DNA from: Mycobacterium sp.
GTDB taxonomy: Bacteria; Actinomycetota; Actinomycetes; Mycobacteriales; Mycobacteriaceae
DNA length: 64,000 nt
Assembly: GCA_016197405.1 (NCBI GenBank)
Contig: JACPVR010000024.1
Location: 231,016-295,015, forward strand
Direction: 5' to 3'
A model generated the notes under the pieces. The model did no database searches and was not told the origin of the DNA. It saw only the letters and a list, made by a program, of their open reading frames with translations. This document shows, piece after piece, positions 39,648 to 48,129 of this stretch; the first letter of the stretch is position 1, and each line of letters opens with the position of its first letter. Made by a program: the position numbers and the translations under genes.

Positions 39648-40916
39648 TTACCGCGGACCGGTACCACCAGAGCCTTCAGGCCGGGGGCGCGGCTGTGGAG
39701 GCCGTGCGGGACCCGGACCAGGACCCGGTCCGGGAACGCCCGCTCTCGGGGGGCGTGGCATCGGACCGGACTGCGGCCCGCCATCGGGCTCACCATCGGG
39801 CTGACCTGCATCAGGTTCGAATCGGCGATCGAGGGGCGGCGGCCTGAATGGGACATTCGGACGGTCGGCGCCTCCGCCTGCACCCGATCTCGGAGTGTCG
39901 GCGTCGTCGGCAGTGGGCACATCCTGAGTCGGCGTATCCGGATCGGCCGATTCGCCGAATTGCGCTGGTTGTTCGAGGTCGGGATCAGGCACGGCGGGCT
40001 CAATACTCAATCGCACGCCGTCCGGGGCCGGCAGTCGCAACGGCGCAGGCTCCGGTGAGTCCACGGCTGGCTGCGATCCCTCCGTTCGACTGATATCGAC
40101 CGGGCCGACCTGGGCCCTACCGGGATGCAGAACAGCCACTGTCAATGCCGACGAAACGACGAGCACCGAAAGCAGCGACGCGGCGCCCAACATCACCTTC
40201 GACCGCGGCGCGCCGGTGCCGCTACGCCTGTTGCTGCCGAAGAGCCTCCGGTTTCTCGTTGCGACAGCCACCGCTGCGTCGCCGGCGTGTGAACCGGAAT
40301 CGACGACTCGCAGGCCGCCGAAGAGGTCCTCGACCGATCGGGCGAGCGGCCCCACGGTGCTCAACGCATAACTCGCCACATCTGCTGGACCGCTCACCGG
40401 CTGTCCCGGGTAATCCAGGACCAGCAGTGAATGTGTCAGTCGCAGGAAGACATCAGCGAGGACTGCCACGTCGGCTGAGTCGAGCTCGAAATCAGCGATA
40501 CTCCCAATATGGTCTGCGACCAGCGGAGCCGCTGATCCCATCATCACCGATCCGAAATTCTCCACACCACGCTGAGAAGAAGTTTCGGCGTCAGCCGCGA
40601 ACGCTGCCGCTATTACAGGATTGTCGCGCACCGCCTGCACCATCTCGATAAAGGCGCCCACTAGCTTTTCATCAAATGAATCGGACTTATCGACACCGTC
40701 AAAAGCGGCGGACAAGGCCGTGGCGAATTCGCGCAGCAGCGCTGTCGTGAGCAACTCGCCCTTGGTGGGCCAACGCCGATAAATCGTCATGTGAGAAACG
40801 CCGGCGGACTTCGCGACCAGTTCGATGGTTGCGTGCTTGAATCCAAACTCTCCGAGGACGCCGCACGCAGCGTCGAGGATTTTGGATGTTGTGGGGTCGG
40901 GCACCTGGCCAGACAC
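39648..40916 (-). CDS. TetR family regulator with C-terminal transmembrane helix and Pro-rich tail
   Basis: HTH: ILDAACGVLGEFGFKHATIELVAKSAGVSHMTIYRRWPTKGELL; TM ~aa 241-263 VMLGAASLLSVLVVSSALTVAVL after a basic stretch; Pro-rich tail to aa 422. Confidence 0.85.
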   Translation of the reverse strand: MSGQVPDPTTSKILDAACGVLGEFGFKHATIELVAKSAGVSHMTIYRRWPTKGELLTTALLREFATALSAAFDGVDKSDSFDEKLVGAFIEMVQAVRDNPVIAAAFAADAETSSQRGVENFGSVMMGSAAPLVADHIGSIADFELDSADVAVLADVFLRLTHSLLVLDYPGQPVSGPADVASYALSTVGPLARSVEDLFGGLRVVDSGSHAGDAAVAVATRNRRLFGSNRRSGTGAPRSKVMLGAASLLSVLVVSSALTVAVLHPGRAQVGPVDISRTEGSQPAVDSPEPAPLRLPAPDGVRLSIEPAVPDPDLEQPAQFGESADPDTPTQDVPTADDADTPRSGAGGGADRPNVPFRPPPLDRRFEPDAGQPDGEPDGGPQSGPMPRPPRAGVPGPGPGPGPARPPQPRPRPEGSGGTGPR

Positions 40917-41390
40917 AACGGTTGCCTTTCGTCACGGCTATCGGAATGCCACTCGTACTACATATCGCGTGGGCTCCCGCAACCCAACTACCCGCTCAGC
41001 CTACGTCACAGCACCGTGTGCGTCGCCCATGTGGCGCCGCTTCCGGGGTCAGCTCACTCCAGTAAGGCCCCAAACCTGCGAAGACCGCTCCCACCATGGC
41101 CCGGTGGTGGCGACATCCAATGCCGGCGGCTGTCACCACATGTCACGACGTTGCGAATCCGACCGACAGGCGAGGGGCCTCTGAGCATCGCACAGTTGAA
41201 TAACACATACGGACTGACGCGTCCTGCGGCTGTGAATGTTCATAGATTGCGCTTTCGAACTCGACGGTCATTAGGTGCGCTGTTAGCGTAACGACCCGGC
41301 GCTCCGACACCGTACATCATCACACTTTTTTCTCTCGCACTCACCATTGATCCGACGGCGTATAGCCGTGCAATTTGGAGGACTCTTACC

Positions 41391-42251
41391 TTGGCGAGAA
41401 CTGGCGCCTATATCCATCGTCTCAAAGTATCTGCTGCAGCGAAGATAATTCCGCCAGAAGATTTCGCCGATGCACGATATGACGAGCCTGAAGAGACTCC
41501 CACGACCGATGTGATGATCCTGCTCAGTACGCCTCGCAGTGGGAGCACTCTTCTTTGCGAATTGATACGCCAAAACCGTGGCTACACCGCGCACGAGTAC
41601 CTTCAACCCTTTCAATACATGCCACTTTTGGCCGACCGTTGGGGCTGTCACAATGATGGCGCGATAGATGGCGGCCGCTACATGCGTGCACTTCGTCGAT
41701 ACAGAACGCACACCAATGGGTGGCTCGGGATAAATTTGCATGGAAATCACCTACCCTATTTCGCGAGCATCGAGAAACATCTTGGTGACGTTCGCGTTCA
41801 CTACGTCCATCTACGGCGCGAGGATCAGATAGCCCAGGCGGTCTCATTTGAAATCGCTATGCAGAGTCGTCGGTGGTCCAATCAGTTCGACTCCAAAGCA
41901 CACGCAAAATATTCTTTCCGACGGACCTTGAGAATGCTGGAAGTAATCCAGAATCAAAACACCGTAATCCAGAGCTTCCTGGCTCAGCGCGGTGTGCCGC
42001 ATCGAGAACTGACCTACGAGTGCCTGGTCGCCAGGCCACAGGAGACGTTGCGCAGCCTCCCTGGTTTCGCATCCGACCGCTCGCTATCCGTTGCGCCGAG
42101 ACTGTGCCGGCAAGCCAACCAGCTGTCCGAAGAGTGGACTCGAAAATTCACCCGGGACGTCGTCAACGACCAGTTAAACGCGGAAAAGGATTTGGACGGA
42201 CTTCTTCAGCTCCGTCAGAGACTAAAGATCCGGCGTTTGCGGGTTACGTGA
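41391..42251 (+). CDS. Stf0-like sulfotransferase
   Basis: MILLSTPRSGSTLLCELIRQNRGYTAHEYL...VHYVHLRREDQIAQAVSFEIAMQSRRW. Confidence 0.85.
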   Translation: MARTGAYIHRLKVSAAAKIIPPEDFADARYDEPEETPTTDVMILLSTPRSGSTLLCELIRQNRGYTAHEYLQPFQYMPLLADRWGCHNDGAIDGGRYMRALRRYRTHTNGWLGINLHGNHLPYFASIEKHLGDVRVHYVHLRREDQIAQAVSFEIAMQSRRWSNQFDSKAHAKYSFRRTLRMLEVIQNQNTVIQSFLAQRGVPHRELTYECLVARPQETLRSLPGFASDRSLSVAPRLCRQANQLSEEWTRKFTRDVVNDQLNAEKDLDGLLQLRQRLKIRRLRVT

Positions 42252-42319
42252 ATCCAGCGAGTCGTCCCCTTTCGCGGCTGGCAAGCCACGCACCATTTTT
42301 TCGTTCGTCACAGACACCC

Positions 42320-43066
42320 ATGGACCCAACCCAGGAGTTTGAAGGCATGATCTCGTTTGTCATTCCGACGTTGAATGAATCGAAGACCATCATGAATACC
42401 CTGACTTCGATTGCGCCGTTCTCCGCCGATCACGAGATAATAATCTCCGACGGAAACAGCAAGGACGACACCGTGGCGCTGTGTAGTGGCCACGCTACAC
42501 AGATCGTCGTCCATGAGGAGCAGACTAGACAGACCATCGCGATGGCACGGAATATGGGCGCCGCAGTTGCGCAAGGTGACTATCTCGTATTCTTGGATGC
42601 CGACGTCGTGATCCCCGATATCGATGCCTTCTTTGAAACGGCGCTCACCGAATTCCGCACCCGACCAGACGTGGTCGCCCTGACCGTCAAATATCGGGTG
42701 GAACCGGGGATTAGTACATTTTTCGACCGGGGAGTCTTCACGATGCTGGGTCTGCAGTTCTACCTGCAGAACAACGTCTTTCGGATAGGTGCGGCCGGTG
42801 GTGAATTCCAAATGATCACCGCAGAGGCTTTTCGAAAAGTTGGCGGCTTCGATGAAAAGCTCGTAGCAGCCGAAGATATGGATCTGTTTCGGCGGTTGTC
42901 GCGCATCGGTAAGACGCGCTTCGTCAACAGCCTTACGATTTTTCACACCGGCAGAAGGGCCCACGCAGTGGGCTGGCCGAAGCTCCTGTGGCAGTGGTTC
43001 ACAAATTCGGTCTCGGTGTACCTGTTCCGGAAGTCTGTGAGTCGAGAATGGGAAGAAGTTCGTTGA
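42320..43066 (+). CDS. Glycosyltransferase family 2
   Basis: ISFVIPTLNESKTIMNTLTSI...IISDGNSKDDTV...ARNMGAAVAQGDYLVFLDADVVIP...GGFDEKLVAAEDMDLFRRL. Confidence 0.92.
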   Translation: MDPTQEFEGMISFVIPTLNESKTIMNTLTSIAPFSADHEIIISDGNSKDDTVALCSGHATQIVVHEEQTRQTIAMARNMGAAVAQGDYLVFLDADVVIPDIDAFFETALTEFRTRPDVVALTVKYRVEPGISTFFDRGVFTMLGLQFYLQNNVFRIGAAGGEFQMITAEAFRKVGGFDEKLVAAEDMDLFRRLSRIGKTRFVNSLTIFHTGRRAHAVGWPKLLWQWFTNSVSVYLFRKSVSREWEEVR

Positions 43067-43126
43067 ATGCTGAACAAGACAACATCCGGCAGTGCGACCG
43101 AATAGCGTTGTGCGACAGCGAGGTTT

Positions 43127-43615
43127 TCACCGATTGCGCCCAGGACATGACGCGGAGAACATGAAGCACCCATAGGCGATATTGCGGCTGTGTACTTCGA
43201 CGACTCCGGGCGCTGACAGGACTTCGCGGAGTGCTCTCTCGGCGTCCTTGCCGTCGTGCGTCGTCGTCGCGGGATGGATCCACCCGCGAGAGTCGTAGGC
43301 CCGCAAAACCTGTGGACGGTCCAGCCACTCGTCTGGATAGCTGGTCCAGAGTGGCGCGCCGTCGCAGGGCGCGGCGTGCGCGAATACTGCACCGACTTCC
43401 TGGTACGGACTCGGGGCGCCCGGTATGGGCGGCGCATAGCCGAATAGAATCAGTCCCTCGCCTGGCCTGGAGTTGCGTAGGCAGCATCGAAGAGGGCTAC
43501 CCGGAGCGTCTGCCAGCTCTTCGACAGGGCTACCCCACGCATCACGGCCGGATTCACGGACGTGATCGAGGTGGGCGGCGGCGATGGGACGTATCAGAAG
43601 CGGGCCAGTGGGCAT
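43127..43615 (-). CDS. DUF1203 family protein
   Basis: PLRCCLRNSRPGEGLILFGYAP...SPYQEVGAVFAHAAPC. Confidence 0.8.
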   Translation of the reverse strand: MPTGPLLIRPIAAAHLDHVRESGRDAWGSPVEELADAPGSPLRCCLRNSRPGEGLILFGYAPPIPGAPSPYQEVGAVFAHAAPCDGAPLWTSYPDEWLDRPQVLRAYDSRGWIHPATTTHDGKDAERALREVLSAPGVVEVHSRNIAYGCFMFSASCPGRNR

Positions 43616-43715
43616 GCGTCGATCTTGTTCTGAAGCCGGAGCACAAGCTGGCGGATTCCCGACACGACAGTGGGGTCGGGCGGCGGGTCGACACCGCCCG
43701 TCGGCGTGGTGCCCG

Positions 43716-44318
43716 TCAAGGCACGACTGGCGCCGGCCGTGGCAGAGGATGCGCGCCGTCGGCTCGTAACCCGTCGAAGATGATTGCCACATAGCGCTGC
43801 CAAAGCAAAGGTTCGGGGGCCGCAAGATTTTCGACGATGTGAATCGGTGCACACATCATCAGGTAGACGTCAGCCTCGGTGATGTCCGCCCGGATTGCGC
43901 CCGATCTGCGGGACCGATCGACGAGCGTCTCAAGATTGGCATGCAGCGCATCGCGCACCTCGGCGACCCGGGGGTCCCCACTGGTCGCCGACTGCAGGAA
44001 GGTCAGGTCGTGCCGTTGCCGTTGGTCGGCGGCGAGCGTCAAGAACTCCAGCAGTGCCGCACCCGCATCCGGTGAATCGGCCAGGCGCCGTGCGGCTTCT
44101 GCGAGTACGGCGATGTGCTCACAGACGATGGCCGCGATCAGATCTTCCTTGGTCGGGAAGTGCCTAAACACCGTGCCCTTTGCGACGCCGGCGCGGCGAG
44201 CGATATCGGCCACCGACGCCGACGGGCCGCGCTGCCGGAACTCATCCTCGGCCGCGGACAGCAGCAACGCGCGGTTGCGTGCCGCATCCGCGCGGATCGG
44301 TCGATCGGTGCTCGTCAC
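43716..44318 (-). CDS. TetR family regulator
   Basis: NRALLLSAAEDEFRQRGPSASVADIARRAGVAKGTVFRHFPTKEDLIAAIV. Confidence 0.92.
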   Translation of the reverse strand: MTSTDRPIRADAARNRALLLSAAEDEFRQRGPSASVADIARRAGVAKGTVFRHFPTKEDLIAAIVCEHIAVLAEAARRLADSPDAGAALLEFLTLAADQRQRHDLTFLQSATSGDPRVAEVRDALHANLETLVDRSRRSGAIRADITEADVYLMMCAPIHIVENLAAPEPLLWQRYVAIIFDGLRADGAHPLPRPAPVVP

Positions 44319-44330
44319 TGGACAGAGAAT

Positions 44331-44393
44331 ACCAAGTTGACCGCTTGGTCATCTTGTGGGAGCCTAGCGGAAGTAAGATGACCGATCGGTCAT
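44331..44393. promoter_or_regulatory. Tandem TetR operators
   Basis: ATGACCGATCGGTCAT (44378-44393, perfect 16-bp palindrome) and TGACCGCTTGGTCA (44338-44351), between divergent TetR and SDR genes. Confidence 0.7.
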
Positions 44394-44428
44394 ATTCGCC
44401 TCGACATGTGAAACCCGTTGGAGGACAG

Positions 44429-45142
44429 ATGAAGTTGCACGGCGCGACCGCGCTCGTCACCGGAGCGAACCGGGGGATCGGCCACCACTTCGCCGTTGAA
44501 CTGCTGCAACGCGGAGCCAAGGTGTACGCCACCGCGCGCCGTCCCGAACTGCTGAACGTTCCCGGGGCGCAGGAAGTGCGGCTCGACATCACCGACCAGT
44601 CGTCGGTCGAGGCAGTTGCCGCATTGGCCGGCGATGTGGACGTGCTGATCAACAATGCCGCTGACACCGCGGGTGGAAACCTGGTCACCGGTGACATGGA
44701 TGCCATCCGGTCGACGATGGATTCGAACTACTACGGCACCCTGGCGATGATCCGGGCGTTCGCGCCGATCCTGGCACGCAACGGCGGGGGAGCCGTCCTC
44801 AATGTGCTGTCGGCGGCAGCGTGGACCACCGTGGATGGCAACACGGCCTACGCGGCCGCGAAATCCGCTCAGTGGGGCCTGACCAACGGGGTGCGAATCG
44901 AACTGGCCTCGCAGACGACTCAGGTGGTCGCGCTCGTGCCCGGACTGGTAGGCACGCAGACGCTCTTCGACTTCGCGGAACGGCATGGCATCGAATTTCC
45001 GGACGGCGCAGTGATGGATCCGGCCGACCTCGTCCGGTTGGCGCTCGACGGTCTCGAAGCCGGCGAGATCGAAATCCTGGACCCGATGGGGGTCGAGGCG
45101 AAGGCGAGCCTCGCCGGTCCGCCCCGCGCGTTCGCGTTGTAG
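44429..45142 (+). CDS. SDR family oxidoreductase
   Basis: GATALVTGANRGIGHHFAVELLQRGAKVYATARR...YAAAKSAQWGLTNGVRIEL. Confidence 0.93.
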   Translation: MKLHGATALVTGANRGIGHHFAVELLQRGAKVYATARRPELLNVPGAQEVRLDITDQSSVEAVAALAGDVDVLINNAADTAGGNLVTGDMDAIRSTMDSNYYGTLAMIRAFAPILARNGGGAVLNVLSAAAWTTVDGNTAYAAAKSAQWGLTNGVRIELASQTTQVVALVPGLVGTQTLFDFAERHGIEFPDGAVMDPADLVRLALDGLEAGEIEILDPMGVEAKASLAGPPRAFAL

Positions 45143-45202
45143 GTCCTGTCGTCTGGACAGATCGACGTGCTCGAAAGTCGGTCCCGTGCAAGGGTTACCT
45201 TC

Positions 45203-45604
45203 ATGACAACTTTCGTCATTGATGCGCCGGTGGCCATCGATCTCGCCATCAACGGCGCGACCGTTCCACCGGAGCACAGCCTGACAGCTCCAACCCTTTT
45301 GCGCTCGCAGGTGCTGGCCCTTGTGTACGGGTCGGTGCACCGCGGCGAGATCGATGAACGGGCCGGCCGAAAGGTGCTCGACGACATCCGCGGGCTACGC
45401 ATCCGGCTGCTCGGCGACCGATCGCTGCAGGATCACGCATGGCGCATTGCATCCGAACTGAACTGGCCGGACACCTACCAGACCGAGTACATCGCCCTGA
45501 CTCAATTGCAGGCAGACGCGCTGGCTACCGCGGACTCCAAACTCGCCGTCGCCGCGCGCACGTTTGTAAAAACCGTTGCTCCGGAAGCGATCTTGGCGTC
45601 ATAG
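45203..45604 (+). CDS. PIN-domain protein (VapC-like), no adjacent antitoxin
   Basis: MTTFVIDAPVAIDLAI...TLLRSQVLALVYGSV...WPDTYQTEYIALTQLQADALATADSKLA. Confidence 0.75.
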   Translation: MTTFVIDAPVAIDLAINGATVPPEHSLTAPTLLRSQVLALVYGSVHRGEIDERAGRKVLDDIRGLRIRLLGDRSLQDHAWRIASELNWPDTYQTEYIALTQLQADALATADSKLAVAARTFVKTVAPEAILAS

Positions 45605-45708
45605 TCACTTTGGCGATCACTTGCACGAAACCCCGACTGGGTGGATGCGGCCTGCGTCGCATGGTCGCTCACGCAGGCGTTCGGCACTGGCGCGCTCGCC
45701 GCGGCGGC

Positions 45709-46206
45709 TCAATCCCTAGGGAGGTGGGGCAGCTCCGTCTCGAGGCGTCGACGAAGTTCGTCGAGAGTCCGGCGGGCGAGGTCGAGGTGTTCAGGTTCCA
45801 GACCTGCGCTGGTGCGCTGCGCGAGTTGATCGAACAGTGCCTGCATCCGATGCAGCGCTGTCAGTCCAGCGGGCGTGATCTCGAGAATCTTTGCCCTTCT
45901 GTGCGCGGGATTGGGACGGTATAGCGCTAGTTGGTCCTCAACAAGGAGGTCGGCGATGCGCTGGACGCTTTGCCGGGTGTGTCCGAGCTGCACGGCAATG
46001 CCCGAGACGGGGGCCGGCTCGGTCTCGACGGCCGCGAGAACCTGCCAGCGGGCCAAGCTCTGACCACTGGGCCGCGCGAGACCATTACCAATTGCCTCGA
46101 TTACGGTCGCGAGCCTGCCGACTTGATCGATGAGTTCCGCGAAGGCCACGCATACTGGCTCATCGGTCTTGACAGCATGCTGTCGTGTGCCGGTATAGTC
46201 AGTCAT
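45709..46206 (-). CDS. MarR family regulator
   Basis: SLARWQVLAAVETEPAPVSGIAVQLGHTRQSVQRIADLLVEDQLALYRPNPAHRRAKILEITPAG. Confidence 0.88.
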   Translation of the reverse strand: MTDYTGTRQHAVKTDEPVCVAFAELIDQVGRLATVIEAIGNGLARPSGQSLARWQVLAAVETEPAPVSGIAVQLGHTRQSVQRIADLLVEDQLALYRPNPAHRRAKILEITPAGLTALHRMQALFDQLAQRTSAGLEPEHLDLARRTLDELRRRLETELPHLPRD

Positions 46207-46220
46207 GACAACATGCTGTC
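46171..46220. promoter_or_regulatory. Two copies of a 14-bp palindromic operator
   Basis: GACAGCATGCTGTC (46171-46184, perfect) and GACAACATGCTGTC (46207-46220), 36 bp apart. Confidence 0.65.
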
Positions 46221-46325
46221 ATATGCTGCGGCACCTGGGAAGCGACGCGGTTTCCTGGAGTGCTCGTCGAACGCGAGTAGGCGCAGGCATCCACAGACCT
46301 TGCGCGATCCCGGTCAACCCGAACG

Positions 46326-47189
46326 ATGAACAGGAAAATGCTCGTGCACATCGGAATTGGACTCCCGAACCAGGTCCGCAACGTCGCTGCGTCCGTCATT
46401 CCACACTGGGCCACGGATGCCGAACGGGCCGGGTTCGCGACGCTGGCCACCATCGGACGGTACGCGTATCCCGGGGTGATGGACACGGTCGCGCTTGCGG
46501 CTGCCGCAGGCGCGACGACGCAGATCAATCTTTTGAGTGCGGTTCTACTGGCCCCCGCCTGGCCCGCGCCATTATTGGCTAAAGAGATCGCCGGCATCGA
46601 TGGTGTTTCGGGCGGCAGACTCACCCTCGGTGTCGGCGTGGGCTCCCGCGAAGAAGAGTTCGTCACACCCGGACTGGGGCTTCCCGGGCGTGGGAAACGA
46701 TTGGAATCTGACCTCGAAACCTACGGCGAGTTGTGGAGCGCTGAGAGATCGAATCCCGTTGTGCCCATGGGCACGCGACAGGTTCCGGTGCTGATCGGCG
46801 GATACTCTGCGCGCACCATGCCCCGCATGGCGCGCTGGGGTCACGGCTATATCGGCGGCGCTTTGCCCCCGAGCATGACAGCACCCGCTTTCTCAGAAGC
46901 CAAGCGAGCCTGGCAGGAAGCGGGCCGCCCCGGTAAGCCGAAACTGGTTGTGCTCGCCTACTTTGCGCTGGGCAATATCGACCTCGGCCTGGCAAACGTG
47001 AGGCACTTCTACCAGCACGCGCCCGATCACATCGCCAGCAGTGTCGTCGTCTGCACGTCAGGTTCATCGATCAGGGAGCTGATTGATCAATACACGCAGC
47101 TCGATGTCGATGAGATCATCTTCTTTCCCAGCAATGACAACCTCGACGAGATCTCTCGGCTAGCCGATGCTGTCGGAAGCGACCGTTGA
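46326..47189 (+). CDS. LLM class flavin-dependent oxidoreductase
   Basis: INLLSAVLLAPAWPAPLLAKEIAGIDGVSGGRLTLGVGVGSREEEF. Confidence 0.92.
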   Translation: MNRKMLVHIGIGLPNQVRNVAASVIPHWATDAERAGFATLATIGRYAYPGVMDTVALAAAAGATTQINLLSAVLLAPAWPAPLLAKEIAGIDGVSGGRLTLGVGVGSREEEFVTPGLGLPGRGKRLESDLETYGELWSAERSNPVVPMGTRQVPVLIGGYSARTMPRMARWGHGYIGGALPPSMTAPAFSEAKRAWQEAGRPGKPKLVVLAYFALGNIDLGLANVRHFYQHAPDHIASSVVVCTSGSSIRELIDQYTQLDVDEIIFFPSNDNLDEISRLADAVGSDR

Positions 47190-47220
47190 TGGGCCGCCGC
47201 GCAACGACACCGCTTACAGG

Positions 47221-48030
47221 TCAGCCGTTGTCCCGCCAGGTGAGGATCTGCTTGAGCGACGTGAGGTCATAGCCGTCGTCGGCGGTGAGTTCGGTCTGGA
47301 ACAGGGTGACACCTGCCTCGCGGAAAGCATCGGCGCTGTCAGCGTTCACCCACAGCGTCGAGCGTTCGATGTCGGCGCCGTTGCGGCCGAACGTCGCCGC
47401 CAACTCGTCGACGCGGTCACTGGACCTGCGGAAGGCCTCGAGGTCGGAGAACGCGTGCCAGATGTCGGCGTGCCGGGCAACGGCGGGCAGCGAGCGCTTG
47501 GGGCCCGTGCCGCCGATGAGGATCGGCAGCTTGCGCACAGGCGGTGGAACGAGCGCAGCGAGCCGGCTCTCGATGCGGACCAGGCTCTCGTCGAACAGAT
47601 CGAAGCGCGAGCCGAAGGTACCGAACTCGTAACCGTAAGTGGTGTAGTCCTTTTCGTACCAGCCCGCGCCGAGCCCCAGGATGAGCCGGCCGCCGCTGAT
47701 GTGGTCGACGGTACGCGCCATATCGGCGAGCAGGTCCGGGTTACGGTAGCCGACGCCGGTGACGAGGAGCCCGATCTCGGCGTGCGAGGTGATCTCGCCC
47801 CACGACGCGAGCGCGGTCCAGCCCTCGAAGTTGGCGACGTCAGGCTGCTCGTCGGAGAGGATGGGCTTGCCGTCGACGATGGCCTCCATCGCCGGGCGGT
47901 GGAAGTGGTCGTAGCCGAAGATCACGTCGACTCCGAGGTCGTCTGCGGCCAGGACGGCATCACGCCACGTGCGGTAGTCGGGCGTGCCGCCGGGCTGGAT
48001 CTGTACGGCGACGCGGACGGGACGGGTCAT
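47221..48030 (-). CDS. LLM class F420-dependent oxidoreductase
   Basis: DLLADMARTVDHISGGRLILGLGAGWYEKDYTTYGYEFGTFGSRFDLFDESL. Confidence 0.93.
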   Translation of the reverse strand: MTRPVRVAVQIQPGGTPDYRTWRDAVLAADDLGVDVIFGYDHFHRPAMEAIVDGKPILSDEQPDVANFEGWTALASWGEITSHAEIGLLVTGVGYRNPDLLADMARTVDHISGGRLILGLGAGWYEKDYTTYGYEFGTFGSRFDLFDESLVRIESRLAALVPPPVRKLPILIGGTGPKRSLPAVARHADIWHAFSDLEAFRRSSDRVDELAATFGRNGADIERSTLWVNADSADAFREAGVTLFQTELTADDGYDLTSLKQILTWRDNG

Positions 48031-48129
48031 GGATGCTCCTGAGTCGGGGAAAGGGGCGACTCTTGAGCCAAGTTCACCGGGTGCGGGGTTTATTCCGGAT
48101 CGGCGCGTGTCAGTCCGGTATTGACCGAC

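Noticed and set aside
39629-40058. GP/PG-rich repeats suggesting a tandem repeat or mobile sequence
   Set aside because: Explained as the Pro-rich tail coding sequence of the TetR-TM protein.
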